Source of the DNA: Dehalococcoidales bacterium
Lineage (GTDB): Bacteria > Chloroflexota > Dehalococcoidia > Dehalococcoidales > UBA5627
Direction: 5' to 3'
Assembly (NCBI GenBank): GCA_028707255.1
Contig: JAQTUQ010000003.1
Span: 1 to 64,000 of the forward strand
DNA length: 64,000 bases
Part shown: positions 31,093 to 40,732 of the stretch, piece by piece
How positions within the stretch are numbered: the first letter of the stretch is position 1
Layout: each line of letters starts with the position of its first letter
Notes under the pieces: model-generated
Told to the model about the DNA's origin: nothing
Databases searched by the model: none
The model's input: only the letters and a program-made list of their open reading frames with translations
Position numbers and translations under genes: made by a program

Positions 31093-31680
31093 TTAACAGG
31101 TTAAAGACTTTCCCGAAACAATCTTCGAGAAATACTCATGCATACGGCTATCATCTGTCAGTTCCGGGTGGAAGGACATTCCCAGCATATTTCCCTGCCT
31201 TACAGTGACGATGGTGCCGTTCTCCAGTTTAGCGAGAATTTCAACATTTTCTTCCGCTTCCTCGATTAAAGGGGCGCGGATGAATACCGAATGGAAAGGT
31301 TTGTCTCCCAGAGCTTTTATATCGAGGTCGGTTTCGAAACTGTCCGGCTGCCTGCCGAAGGCGTTACGCCTTACTTTAATATCCATCAAGCCGAGTGTTT
31401 CGACATTCGAGTTGGTGACTGTTTTTGCCAGCAGAATCATTCCGGCGCAGGTACCCATCATAGGGAAGCCGTCGAATCCCAGTCTGCGAAGCGGCTCGAT
31501 AAGGTCGTAGTTATTTGCCAGATTGAGCATGGTGGTGCTTTCGCCGCCGGGAATAATAAGCCCGTCCAAACCTTCCAGTTCGGCGGGCTTACGTACCTGT
31601 TCGCTCTCGATACCAAGTCTATCCAGAACTCGAGCATGTTCTATGAAAGCCCCTTGAAGGGCTAAAATACCGATTTTCAT
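31093..31680 (-). CDS. pdxT: Pyridoxal 5'-phosphate synthase glutaminase subunit
   Basis: IGILALQGAFIEHARVLDRLG; GLIIPGGESTTM; MGTCAGMILLA; MSFHPELTDD. Confidence 0.96.
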   Translation of the reverse strand: MKIGILALQGAFIEHARVLDRLGIESEQVRKPAELEGLDGLIIPGGESTTMLNLANNYDLIEPLRRLGFDGFPMMGTCAGMILLAKTVTNSNVETLGLMDIKVRRNAFGRQPDSFETDLDIKALGDKPFHSVFIRAPLIEEAEENVEILAKLENGTIVTVRQGNMLGMSFHPELTDDSRMHEYFSKIVSGKSLTC

Positions 31681-31685
31681 ATATA

Positions 31686-33260
31686 TTATATCTTGACTAC
31701 TTTAGCGCTGTAGACATCGGGCAAGGCTAATATATTATCTATTTGCTCTTTCGAGAACGGGGCATCCAGTGCCAGTATCATAAGAGCCTGTCCCCTGGGT
31801 TTTAAGCGACTTAAATGCATATAGCTGATATTGACATCCCCGTCGCCGGCAATCTTGCCGACAGCTCCAATAAGGCCCGGTCGGTCGCGGTGGTCGCTGA
31901 ACAGGAAGTAGCCGCCGGTTGGAATAATATCTATCCAATAGTCATTTACTCTGACGACGTGGGTTTCCCCACGCAGCACAGTGCCTGCAATGGTAATTGA
32001 TTCATTGCTGGTGGTAATCTCGAGAGTTATCAGGTTGGCGTAATTTTCACAAGTGGTTTCTTTTTGCTCGATTACTTTAATGCCGCGACGGGAAGCAATA
32101 ATATTGGCGTTAACAACATTGACTCTTTCTTCCGTCAACCGGTTGAGAACACCGCCCAGTATCGCTGCCTTTAAAGCATTGGTATCATAGCTGGATATTT
32201 CACCCTGATATTTAATATGAAGACCGGTCATTTGTCCTTCGCCCAGGTAGCTTGCCACGTTACCGATGGTAGTACATACTTCAAGGAACGGAGCAAGGAA
32301 AGGCATTGCTTCTGCCTTTATAAAAGGAGCATTGACGGCATATCTGGCAGGCTGGCCGTTGAATACATCGATAATCTGCTGAACCACCTCGGTAGTAGCC
32401 AGTGTCTGAGCTTCAGTTGTAGAAGCGCCCAGGTGTGGAGTTACTATAATTTTATCGCATTCAAAAAGCGGGCTTTCTGTACAGGGTTCATTTTCGAAAA
32501 CATCTATTGCTGCGCCGGCAACTCTCTTTTCCTTGACAGCTTTCACCAGCGCATCGTTATTTATAAGACCACCGCGGGCGGTATTGATTATGCGTACATT
32601 GGGTTTAACGGTAGCCAGTTCCTTTTCCCCGATTATGTTTTTGGTAGATTCGGTAAGAGGGATATGTAAAGTAATAAAATCGGATTCTTTAATAAGTTGT
32701 GCCAGAGGAACCAGTTCTACCTGAAGATTGGCTGCCCTTTCGGATGATATAATAGGGTCGTACCCGATAAGTTTCATTTCCAGGCCGCGTGCGCGCCTGG
32801 CTACTTCAGAACCGACATTACCAAGCCCCACGATGCCCAGTGTTTTCCCTTTTACTTCTATTCCCATAAATTCGGCTCTCTGCCATTTGCCGGATTTCAA
32901 TGAGGTGTTAGCCTGCGGTATATTACGTGCCATGGCAAGCATTAAGGCAACGGCATGTTCTGCGGCGGATACAGTATTGCCGGTAGGGGCGTTAACGACG
33001 ATAATGCCACGCTGGCTGGCGGCGTTAGTATCGATATTGTCGACCCCGACACCGGCGCGTCCGATAATTTGCAGGTTTTTTCCGGCAGCAATAATATCTG
33101 CCGTAACCTGAGTCTGGCTGCGCACGATTAGTGCGTCATAATCTCCGATTATGGGGATTATGTCTTCAGGGCTTTGCTTTGTTTTCACATCTACCTGGGC
33201 ATACTTGCTCAGTAAATCTATCCCTTCCTGGGCTATGGGGTCGGCAACTAATACTTTCAT
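31686..33260 (-). CDS. serA: D-3-phosphoglycerate dehydrogenase (with ACT domain)
   Basis: LQIIGRAGVGVDNID; GIVGLGNVGSEVARRARG; INTARGGLINNDAL; C-terminal ACT. Confidence 0.96.
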   Translation of the reverse strand: MKVLVADPIAQEGIDLLSKYAQVDVKTKQSPEDIIPIIGDYDALIVRSQTQVTADIIAAGKNLQIIGRAGVGVDNIDTNAASQRGIIVVNAPTGNTVSAAEHAVALMLAMARNIPQANTSLKSGKWQRAEFMGIEVKGKTLGIVGLGNVGSEVARRARGLEMKLIGYDPIISSERAANLQVELVPLAQLIKESDFITLHIPLTESTKNIIGEKELATVKPNVRIINTARGGLINNDALVKAVKEKRVAGAAIDVFENEPCTESPLFECDKIIVTPHLGASTTEAQTLATTEVVQQIIDVFNGQPARYAVNAPFIKAEAMPFLAPFLEVCTTIGNVASYLGEGQMTGLHIKYQGEISSYDTNALKAAILGGVLNRLTEERVNVVNANIIASRRGIKVIEQKETTCENYANLITLEITTSNESITIAGTVLRGETHVVRVNDYWIDIIPTGGYFLFSDHRDRPGLIGAVGKIAGDGDVNISYMHLSRLKPRGQALMILALDAPFSKEQIDNILALPDVYSAKVVKI

Positions 33261-33261
33261 T

Positions 33262-34356
33262 TTATTTTTTCACCTCAAAACCGGCCTGTGGTAAGACTAC
33301 TTTCAATTTGTTTAATACTTCTTTAATATCATCTTCTGTAACATAACCGAGATGCCCGATGCGGAATATTTTCCCCGCTAAATGCAATTGTCCGCCGCCG
33401 AGTACTATATCATGTTGTTCACGCAGCGTCTTCGTTAATAATTTAACATCCAGCCCCTCGGGCGCCAGAATTGAAGTTACGGTATTGGAAGCGTATTTCT
33501 CATCCGCAAACAGCGGCAATCCGAGTTCCTTGATGCCTTTCCTGGTCATATCGGCAATACGGATATGGCGGGCAAATATATTTTCAATACCCTCTTCCAG
33601 CATCATCTGCAGGGCTTTTTCCATGGCAAAAACAACTGAAATAGCCGGAGTCCAGGGCGTTTGTCCTTTTTCAAGGTTGCTTTTTGCTTTGGCTATATCG
33701 AAATAAAAACGGGGCATTTTAGCTTCGGCATTGGCTTTCCACGCCTTTTCGCTTACCGAAAGCATAGCCAGACCGGGTGGTACCATCCAGCCCTTTTGGG
33801 AACCGGAAACAACCACGTCGCAACCCCACTCGTCTACCGGAAAGTTAATTGAGCTCATACTGCTAACGGCATCTACCAAAATCAATTTATCGAATTCTTT
33901 TATAACATCACAGATTGGAGCAAGGTCGTTAGTAACGCCTGTAGATGTTTCGTTGTGGGTAACCAGCACTGCTTTGACAGCCGGGTTATCACTTAGCGCT
34001 TTGCGAACGGTTTCAGGATCGGCCGCTTTTCCCCATTCGAAATTTAAGGGAATAACCTCGGCTCCGTATGTATTGGCAATCTTGGCAAAACGGTCGCCGA
34101 AAACGCCGATGGAAATAGCGAGTACTTTATCTCCGGGGGAAAGCATATTAACTACTGCTGCTTCCAGGCCGCCGGTTCCCGATGAGGTAAGGGTAATTAT
34201 CTCGTTATTTGTTTGAAACACTTTTTTAAGATTAGAGGTTACACCATTTAGGATCTGGGCAAATTCAGGTCCCCTGTGATTTATCATTTGCCGGCTCATC
34301 TCTTTGAGGATAACATCCGGGCAGGGTGTAGGTCCGGGGATACGTAGATTAGTCAT
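33262..34356 (-). CDS. Class V aminotransferase (serine-pyruvate/alanine-glyoxylate/phosphoserine type)
   Basis: RIPGPTPCPDVILKEMSRQMINHRGPEF; LVDAVSSMSSINFPVDEWGCDVVVSGSQKGWMVPPGL. Confidence 0.92.
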   Translation of the reverse strand: MTNLRIPGPTPCPDVILKEMSRQMINHRGPEFAQILNGVTSNLKKVFQTNNEIITLTSSGTGGLEAAVVNMLSPGDKVLAISIGVFGDRFAKIANTYGAEVIPLNFEWGKAADPETVRKALSDNPAVKAVLVTHNETSTGVTNDLAPICDVIKEFDKLILVDAVSSMSSINFPVDEWGCDVVVSGSQKGWMVPPGLAMLSVSEKAWKANAEAKMPRFYFDIAKAKSNLEKGQTPWTPAISVVFAMEKALQMMLEEGIENIFARHIRIADMTRKGIKELGLPLFADEKYASNTVTSILAPEGLDVKLLTKTLREQHDIVLGGGQLHLAGKIFRIGHLGYVTEDDIKEVLNKLKVVLPQAGFEVKK

Positions 34357-34400
34357 ATTTTTAACTCCTTTGAAAACACTTCTTTAATTTAGTATAAAAG

Positions 34401-35612
34401 TTATTTAATTATATCCGAATTATATATTTTAGCAAAGCGTCTTTTACCCACTTTGATAATAGAACCGCTTATAATTTTTATAACGTTAACGGTAACCGTT
34501 TGTCCATTTAAACTGACAGCACCCTGTTCTATTAACCTGCCGGCATCGCTGCGGCTTTTAGCCACCTTTATAACTGTGAGCAGGTCTTTTAAATCAACTT
34601 CGCTGTTAAGGTTATAGCAGTGTTCCTCGATTTCATCAGGTATTTCCTTGTTCTGAACAACCCTGGCAAAATGCGCTTCCGCTTCGATTGCAGCCTCTCT
34701 ATCGTGCAGTTTGGTTACAATCTCTCTTCCCAGCCTTTTCTTGAGCTCCATCGGATTTATTTCGCTTTTGTCCAGCAATCTTCTAAATTCGTTAAGTTCA
34801 TCATCGGAAACATCGGTAATCAACTCGAAGTAGTTCATAATTATGCTGTCCGGTATGGACATGACCTTGCCGAACATATTTTCCGGAGATTCGGTAACTC
34901 CTATGTAATTACCGAGGCTCTTGCTCATTTTGTGCGCTCCGTCCGTTCCCACCAGCAACGGAACCATTAAAACCTGTTGAGATCTTTGTCCGAGCATTGT
35001 TTGCAGTTCACGGCCTACCAAGAGGTTGAATTTCTGGTCGGTGCCGCCGAATTCCACATCGGCATTGATGGCAACCGAATCATACGCCTGTAAAAGGGGA
35101 TACAGGAATTCTGTTATCGTAATCGGCTGGTTGGCATTATATCTCTTGCTGAAATCATCGCGGGCAAGAATCTGAGCGATGGTGAATTTGCTGGTAAGTT
35201 TGATAACATCGGCAAGGTCGAATTTGCCGAACCATTCACTTTGCCAGCGAACCTCTGTTCTATCCTTATCTACAATTTTGAAGAATTGTTCCATATAGGT
35301 TTTGGCATTTATTTTAACCTGTTCCGCTGTCAGCATCGGGCGGGTTACGGAGGCTCCGCTCGGGTCTCCGATTTGGGCAGTCCAGTCTCCGACAATAAGC
35401 ACTACCTGATGCCCCATCTCCTGGAATTCGCGTAATTTTTTGAGCCCGACCATATGTCCCAGGTGTATATCCGGAAAACTGGGGTCGAACCCTTCTTTTA
35501 ATCTTAGCGGTTTTCCAGCTTTTAACGCCGATACCAATTCGTCTTCGACTATTACCTCGGATACGCCTCTTTTTAACAGTCTTTTAATGTCCGCTTCAGA
35601 TAATTTTTGCAT
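34401..35612 (-). CDS. tyrS: Tyrosyl-tRNA synthetase
   Basis: PDIHLGHMVGLKKLREFQ (HIGH-like); KMSKSLGNYIG (KMSKS); C-terminal S4 domain. Confidence 0.95.
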   Translation of the reverse strand: MQKLSEADIKRLLKRGVSEVIVEDELVSALKAGKPLRLKEGFDPSFPDIHLGHMVGLKKLREFQEMGHQVVLIVGDWTAQIGDPSGASVTRPMLTAEQVKINAKTYMEQFFKIVDKDRTEVRWQSEWFGKFDLADVIKLTSKFTIAQILARDDFSKRYNANQPITITEFLYPLLQAYDSVAINADVEFGGTDQKFNLLVGRELQTMLGQRSQQVLMVPLLVGTDGAHKMSKSLGNYIGVTESPENMFGKVMSIPDSIIMNYFELITDVSDDELNEFRRLLDKSEINPMELKKRLGREIVTKLHDREAAIEAEAHFARVVQNKEIPDEIEEHCYNLNSEVDLKDLLTVIKVAKSRSDAGRLIEQGAVSLNGQTVTVNVIKIISGSIIKVGKRRFAKIYNSDIIK

Positions 35613-35616
35613 ATTA

Positions 35617-36549
35617 TTATTTCCTGTTCAGATTATTTAGATAGTCTTTTGCCGCTGCGGCGTCTCTTCTTATTTGTTCTGCCAGTTCGTCCGCACTATC
35701 GAATTTTATTTCACTGCGTAACCTGTAGATTATATCAATTTTAAGGTTTTTATGATACAGGTCTCCGTTATAATCGATCAGATGAGTTTCAATAGTCCTT
35801 TTGGTATCTCCAAAGGTAACACGTTTCCCTATAAACGTAACGGAATTATAACATTGCCCGTCAAGAAGGGTTCGGGTGGCATATATGCCTTCCAGTGGCA
35901 AAGCCTGTTCGCTATCGACATAAAGGTTAGCGGTAGGGAATCCGATTTTCTTTCCGGTGCCGGTTCCCTGGACAACCTCGCCTTCTATGCTGAAGTAACG
36001 TCCCAGAAGATGAGAGGCTTTTACCATGTCGCCGGCAGACAGGGCATTTCTGATAGCGGTGCTGCTGATTATGCCGACACTGTTTTTAAATGGCGGAATT
36101 ACCGAAAACTCGAAGTTCATCGATTGTGCGAGATTTCGGAGAAATGAAATGTCTCCTTGACGCTCATTGCCGAGCGCAAAGTCGGGGCCTACGATTAACC
36201 CCTGCATTTTCAGGTGTTTTTGCAATAAAGAAATAAAATCGGATGCGCTAATGCCGGCTATTTCTTTCGTAAATGTCAGCGGAACGACAAAGTCAACTCC
36301 CTCCTCTTTTATCAGCTTTATTTTTAGTTGCAGATTCGTAAGAAACTGGAGTTCATTGCCGGGATTTACTACCCGGCGCGGATGTCGTTTAAATGTAATT
36401 ACTCCGCTTTCAAGCCCTTTTTGTTTTGCCCTTTTGATGAGTTCCGAGAGAAGGCTCTTGTGTCCAAGATGCACACCATCGAATACACCGATTGTTAAAT
36501 AGGTGCCTTTGTCGGAGGTAAAGTCTGCTAAATCATTTTCCAGTGACAT
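35617..36549 (-). CDS. ribF: Bifunctional riboflavin kinase/FAD synthetase
   Basis: LTIGVFDGVHLGHKSLLSEL; GTGKKIGFPTANLY. Confidence 0.94.
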   Translation of the reverse strand: MSLENDLADFTSDKGTYLTIGVFDGVHLGHKSLLSELIKRAKQKGLESGVITFKRHPRRVVNPGNELQFLTNLQLKIKLIKEEGVDFVVPLTFTKEIAGISASDFISLLQKHLKMQGLIVGPDFALGNERQGDISFLRNLAQSMNFEFSVIPPFKNSVGIISSTAIRNALSAGDMVKASHLLGRYFSIEGEVVQGTGTGKKIGFPTANLYVDSEQALPLEGIYATRTLLDGQCYNSVTFIGKRVTFGDTKRTIETHLIDYNGDLYHKNLKIDIIYRLRSEIKFDSADELAEQIRRDAAAAKDYLNNLNRK

Positions 36550-36691
36550 AACTCAATCCTGTGTTGTTTTAAATATATAAATCTAATAATACAGACTATC
36601 ACATAAAATATTGATTTCCGATGTCGGGTTTTACAGTACAGGTAAAAAGATTAGATAAATTATAGATATATTGGGTGACAGTGTAAAGCGG

Positions 36692-36727
36692 CTCTTTATT
36701 TGACATACGTCAAATAAAGAGTATAAT
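36692..36727 (+). promoter_or_regulatory. Consensus sigma70 promoter for rpoBC (TTGACA 36700-36705, 16 nt, TATAAT 36722-36727) overlapped by a perfect 13-bp inverted repeat (36692-36721)
   Basis: ctctttatttgac-atac-gtcaaataaagag read directly, immediately followed by TATAAT. Confidence 0.75.
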
Positions 36728-36757
36728 AGTATTTGGAAATAAAGATAAGAAGAAGGA

Positions 36758-36786
36758 TTGACAAAAATTATTTTTTGTGCTATGCT
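36758..36786 (+). promoter_or_regulatory. Second candidate sigma70 promoter for rpoBC (TTGACA, 17 nt, TATGCT)
   Basis: Read directly, in tandem with the previous promoter. Confidence 0.6.
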
Positions 36787-36909
36787 TCCCTTTTGCTATT
36801 ATTATGCCTCAGAGAGTTCAACAGATATTCCCTACGCAGAATGTTTGTGCTAATTCGTATTAGCACCGGTTTATGTATTAATTCCGCATATAGATTTTAA
36901 GGAGTGATA

Positions 36910-39900
36910 ATGGTATCGAAATCGCCAGTTCCTTCCAATAAGGAAACGTATCCCGTTAAACGCAAAACTTATGCCAAGCTTCCACAGGTTCTCGATGTAC
37001 CTAATCTGGTCGAAGTCCAATTGGATTCCTTTCAATGGTTACAGGAGGAGGGAATAAAGCAGCTGCTGGACGAAATATCACCCATCCAGGATTTTACCGG
37101 CAGCAGGCTCGAGTTAAGTTTTGTAGGCTATGAATTCCGTGAACCGCGCAACACCGAACAGGAGTGCTTGCAAAAAGACCAAACTTATTCGGTTCCTTTA
37201 TATGTAAAAGCGCGATTACTTACGAAAGGTACGGGTGAGATAAAAGAACCGTTCGACCTGTTCTTCGGTGATATACACCTGATGACGGATAAAGGCACTT
37301 TTATTACCAGCGGTACCGAAAGAGTGATTGTCAGCCAGTTGTTACGTTCACCCGGTATCTATTTTACCACCGACGAAGATTCGACTACCGGACGCAAACT
37401 GGGGAAGGCCAATCTCGTTCCCAGCCGCGGTGCCTGGCTGGAATTCGATACCAGCAGCCGTGATGTAATATCGGTCAAGGTCGACGGGAAGAGAAAGATA
37501 CCTGTCACAACTATACTGCGGTCAATCGGATACGGCAGCGATGCAGAATTGATTAAAATATTCGAGCGAGATGATAATTCATCGACCAGGCATTTTATCC
37601 AGTCTACCCTCGATAAAGACCCGCTTGTTAAAAACGAGGAAGATGCGCTGATAGATATCTACAGGAAACTGCGTCCGGGTGACCCTCCCAACGTGGATAA
37701 TGCCAGGAAATTGATTACCAATCTATTTTTTAACCCCCAGCATTACGACCTGGGTATAGTCGGCAGATATAAACTGAATCAGAGATTAAATATTCCTAAA
37801 AAAGCCGATGATGACGATAGGGCTTTAACCAGGGAAGATTTAATAGAGATTATCCGCCATATCATAATGGTGAGTAACGGTTATGAATCCCCCGATGATA
37901 TCGACCACCTGGGAAACAGAAGGGTACGCACTGTCGGCGAATTGATTCAGAACCAGTTCCGTGTCGGACTTGTCAGGCTGGAGAGAGTTGCCAAAGAGCG
38001 CATGAGTATCATCAGCAGTGATATCGTAACACCGGGAGCTCTGGTAAACATTCGTCCGGTGCTATCGGCAATCAGGGAGTTTTTCAGCGGCTCGCAGTTA
38101 TCGCAATTCATGGACCAGACCAATCCGCTGGCGGAACTGACGCATAAACGCCGTTTATCTGCCATGGGCCCCGGCGGTCTGTCACGCGACAGGGCCGGTT
38201 TCGATGTCCGCGACGTGCACTATTCACACTACGGCAGGATTTGTCCTATCGAAACTCCTGAAGGCCCTAATATCGGTCTTATCGGTACGCTGGCAGCCTA
38301 CGGGCGCATAAATCGCTACGGTTTTATTGAAACGCCGTATCGCAAGGTTGTCAAGGAACTGAAAAATAACAGTAAAGAACTGGTCGGCAAGATTGCCGGT
38401 GAAGATATTCTTAATGAAAAAAATGAAGTTATTGTAAAAGCGGGGGGCGAAATAACCAAGCAACTGGCGAGCGAATTGGCTAAGCTGTCAGGCAGGAATA
38501 TCCCGGTTAAGCCGTATGTATCCAACGAAATAGATTACTTGCAGGCCGATAAAGAAGATAAGTACAATATTGCCCAGGCAAATACCGTTATTGACGAGAA
38601 GGGCTATTTTGTCAACAAGAGAATCGAAGTCCGTTACGAAGACAGATATCTGATGCTTCCGCCCGAGAAAATAGATTATATGGATGTTTCCACCAAGCAG
38701 ATATTCAGTGTGGCGGCGTCATTAATCCCGTTCCTTGAGCATAACGATGCCAATCGTGCTCTGATGGGAGCAAACATGCAGAGGCAGGCAGTGCCCTTGC
38801 TCTGTGCCGAGTCGCCGATTGTGGCTACCGGTATGGAAAGAGAAGTAGCCAGATACAGCGGTCAGGTGCTTTTTGCCAAAAACCCCGGTGCGGTTATTTC
38901 GGTTACCAGCCTGCAAATAGTTATTAAAAGCGACAGCGGACAGGAAGATGTCTATCCGCTGCAAAAATTCATTCGTACCAATCAGGGTACCTGTATCAAT
39001 CAGCATCCGATTGTACACCGCGGGCAGAGGGTTGAAAAGGGTGATGTGCTGGCTGATAGTTCCGCCACCGAAGACGGTGAACTGGCGCTCGGTCAGAATG
39101 TCATCTGCGCTTTCATGAGCTGGGGCGGTTACAACTATGAGGATGCTATTATCCTTTCCGACAGAATGGTGGAACAGGATAAATTCTGTTCCATTCATAT
39201 AACGAAACACGAGATTGAAGCCAGAGATACCAAGTTAGGCCCTGAGGAAATCACCAGGGATATTCCCAACGTCGGTGAAGAAAGCCTCAGCGAACTGGAC
39301 GAAAACGGTATTATCCGTGTCGGGGCTGAAGTAGGTCCCGATGATATCCTGGTCGGCAAGATTACTCCCAAGGGTGAAACGGAACTGTCGGCAGAGGAAA
39401 AACTGCTGCGCGCCATATTCGGTGAGAAAGCGCGTGAAGTCAAGGATACTTCTTTAAGAATGCCTCATGGCGAATGGGGTAAAGTCATCAATGTTAAACT
39501 GTTCTCTCGCGATGAGGGTGCCGAATTGCCTGTCAGGGTTAATCAATGGGTACAGGTATGGGTGGCGCAGAAAAGATCGGTTTCGGTCGGTGATAAATTA
39601 GCCGGCCGCCATGGCAACAAGGGTGTTATCTCCGTGATAGCTCCGGCAGCCGATATGCCGTTCCTGCCCGACGGCACTCCGGTAGATATAATTTTGAATC
39701 CTATCGGCGTGCCTTCCAGAATGAATCTGGGACAGATACTGGAAACGCACCTGGGGTGGGCTGCCAGAAACTTGGGTTTTAAAGTATTGACTCCGGTATT
39801 CGACGGCGCCGGCGATACCGAGATAGAAGATGCGCTGGCACGAACATGGCTGGTGCAAAAAACCGGTTCCATCACGTTAAGTCTGCAAGGTGGGAAACCC

Positions 39901-40728
39901 TCGCTGGACCTTGAAAAAGCCAAAGCCTGGATAAGTGAGAAAGGCTTCGATGGAGAAAAAGTCTTCAACAGGGAGTTAATCGGCGAAGCCCGCGATGTTT
40001 GTTTGCGTTTGTGGCTTGAAGAACTGGGCGTGGAAAGCAGAAAGCTCAGCCCCGATGAATTGACGGAAAAAATGAAGGAAGTAACGGTTACCATGAATTC
40101 TCCTTCGCCGGTAAGCGGCAAGTCTGTTTTAAGGGACGGACGTACCGGTGAGCCGTTCGACCAGCCTGTAACCGTCGGTAATATTTATATGTTAAAGCTT
40201 ATTCATCTTGTCGAAGATAAGGTTCATGCCCGTGCAACCGGTCCTTATTCATTAATCAGCCAGCAGCCTCTCGGAGGCAAGGCTCAATTCGGCGGTCAGC
40301 GTTTCGGTGAAATGGAAGTCTGGTCGCTTGAAGCCTACGGCGCGGCGCACAACCTGCAGGAAGTTTTGACTATTAAATCGGATGACGTTGCCGGCAGAGC
40401 CAAGACATATGAAGCTATCGTTAAAGGCGAGGATATCCTGCCGCCGGGTGTTCCCGAGTCGTTTAAAGTATTGGTAAAAGAATTGCAGAGCCTCGGTCTG
40501 GCGGTTGAAGTTATCAATGAAGAGGAAAAAATTATCCAGGCTGAGAAGATACAGGACAGCTCGGAATTCGAGGGGCTTAGCAGCGCTAAAATGGTATCCG
40601 GTAACGAAGAACCGGATGATATAGAAGGGAAAATAGAAGACTTGATCGGGGGCGAATCCTTCTTTGACAGTTTTAATATCGAAGCTGACAATACGGAAAC
40701 CGATTCCCCTGAGAGTGAGGTAAGTTAA
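36910..40728 (+). CDS. rpoB: RNA polymerase beta subunit
   Basis: Full-length RpoB motifs ([65 protein letters not shown]). ATG at 36910 has better AAGGAG spacing than GTG at 36904. Confidence 0.98.
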   Translation: MVSKSPVPSNKETYPVKRKTYAKLPQVLDVPNLVEVQLDSFQWLQEEGIKQLLDEISPIQDFTGSRLELSFVGYEFREPRNTEQECLQKDQTYSVPLYVKARLLTKGTGEIKEPFDLFFGDIHLMTDKGTFITSGTERVIVSQLLRSPGIYFTTDEDSTTGRKLGKANLVPSRGAWLEFDTSSRDVISVKVDGKRKIPVTTILRSIGYGSDAELIKIFERDDNSSTRHFIQSTLDKDPLVKNEEDALIDIYRKLRPGDPPNVDNARKLITNLFFNPQHYDLGIVGRYKLNQRLNIPKKADDDDRALTREDLIEIIRHIIMVSNGYESPDDIDHLGNRRVRTVGELIQNQFRVGLVRLERVAKERMSIISSDIVTPGALVNIRPVLSAIREFFSGSQLSQFMDQTNPLAELTHKRRLSAMGPGGLSRDRAGFDVRDVHYSHYGRICPIETPEGPNIGLIGTLAAYGRINRYGFIETPYRKVVKELKNNSKELVGKIAGEDILNEKNEVIVKAGGEITKQLASELAKLSGRNIPVKPYVSNEIDYLQADKEDKYNIAQANTVIDEKGYFVNKRIEVRYEDRYLMLPPEKIDYMDVSTKQIFSVAASLIPFLEHNDANRALMGANMQRQAVPLLCAESPIVATGMEREVARYSGQVLFAKNPGAVISVTSLQIVIKSDSGQEDVYPLQKFIRTNQGTCINQHPIVHRGQRVEKGDVLADSSATEDGELALGQNVICAFMSWGGYNYEDAIILSDRMVEQDKFCSIHITKHEIEARDTKLGPEEITRDIPNVGEESLSELDENGIIRVGAEVGPDDILVGKITPKGETELSAEEKLLRAIFGEKAREVKDTSLRMPHGEWGKVINVKLFSRDEGAELPVRVNQWVQVWVAQKRSVSVGDKLAGRHGNKGVISVIAPAADMPFLPDGTPVDIILNPIGVPSRMNLGQILETHLGWAARNLGFKVLTPVFDGAGDTEIEDALARTWLVQKTGSITLSLQGGKPSLDLEKAKAWISEKGFDGEKVFNRELIGEARDVCLRLWLEELGVESRKLSPDELTEKMKEVTVTMNSPSPVSGKSVLRDGRTGEPFDQPVTVGNIYMLKLIHLVEDKVHARATGPYSLISQQPLGGKAQFGGQRFGEMEVWSLEAYGAAHNLQEVLTIKSDDVAGRAKTYEAIVKGEDILPPGVPESFKVLVKELQSLGLAVEVINEEEKIIQAEKIQDSSEFEGLSSAKMVSGNEEPDDIEGKIEDLIGGESFFDSFNIEADNTETDSPESEVS

Positions 40729-40732
40729 CATA

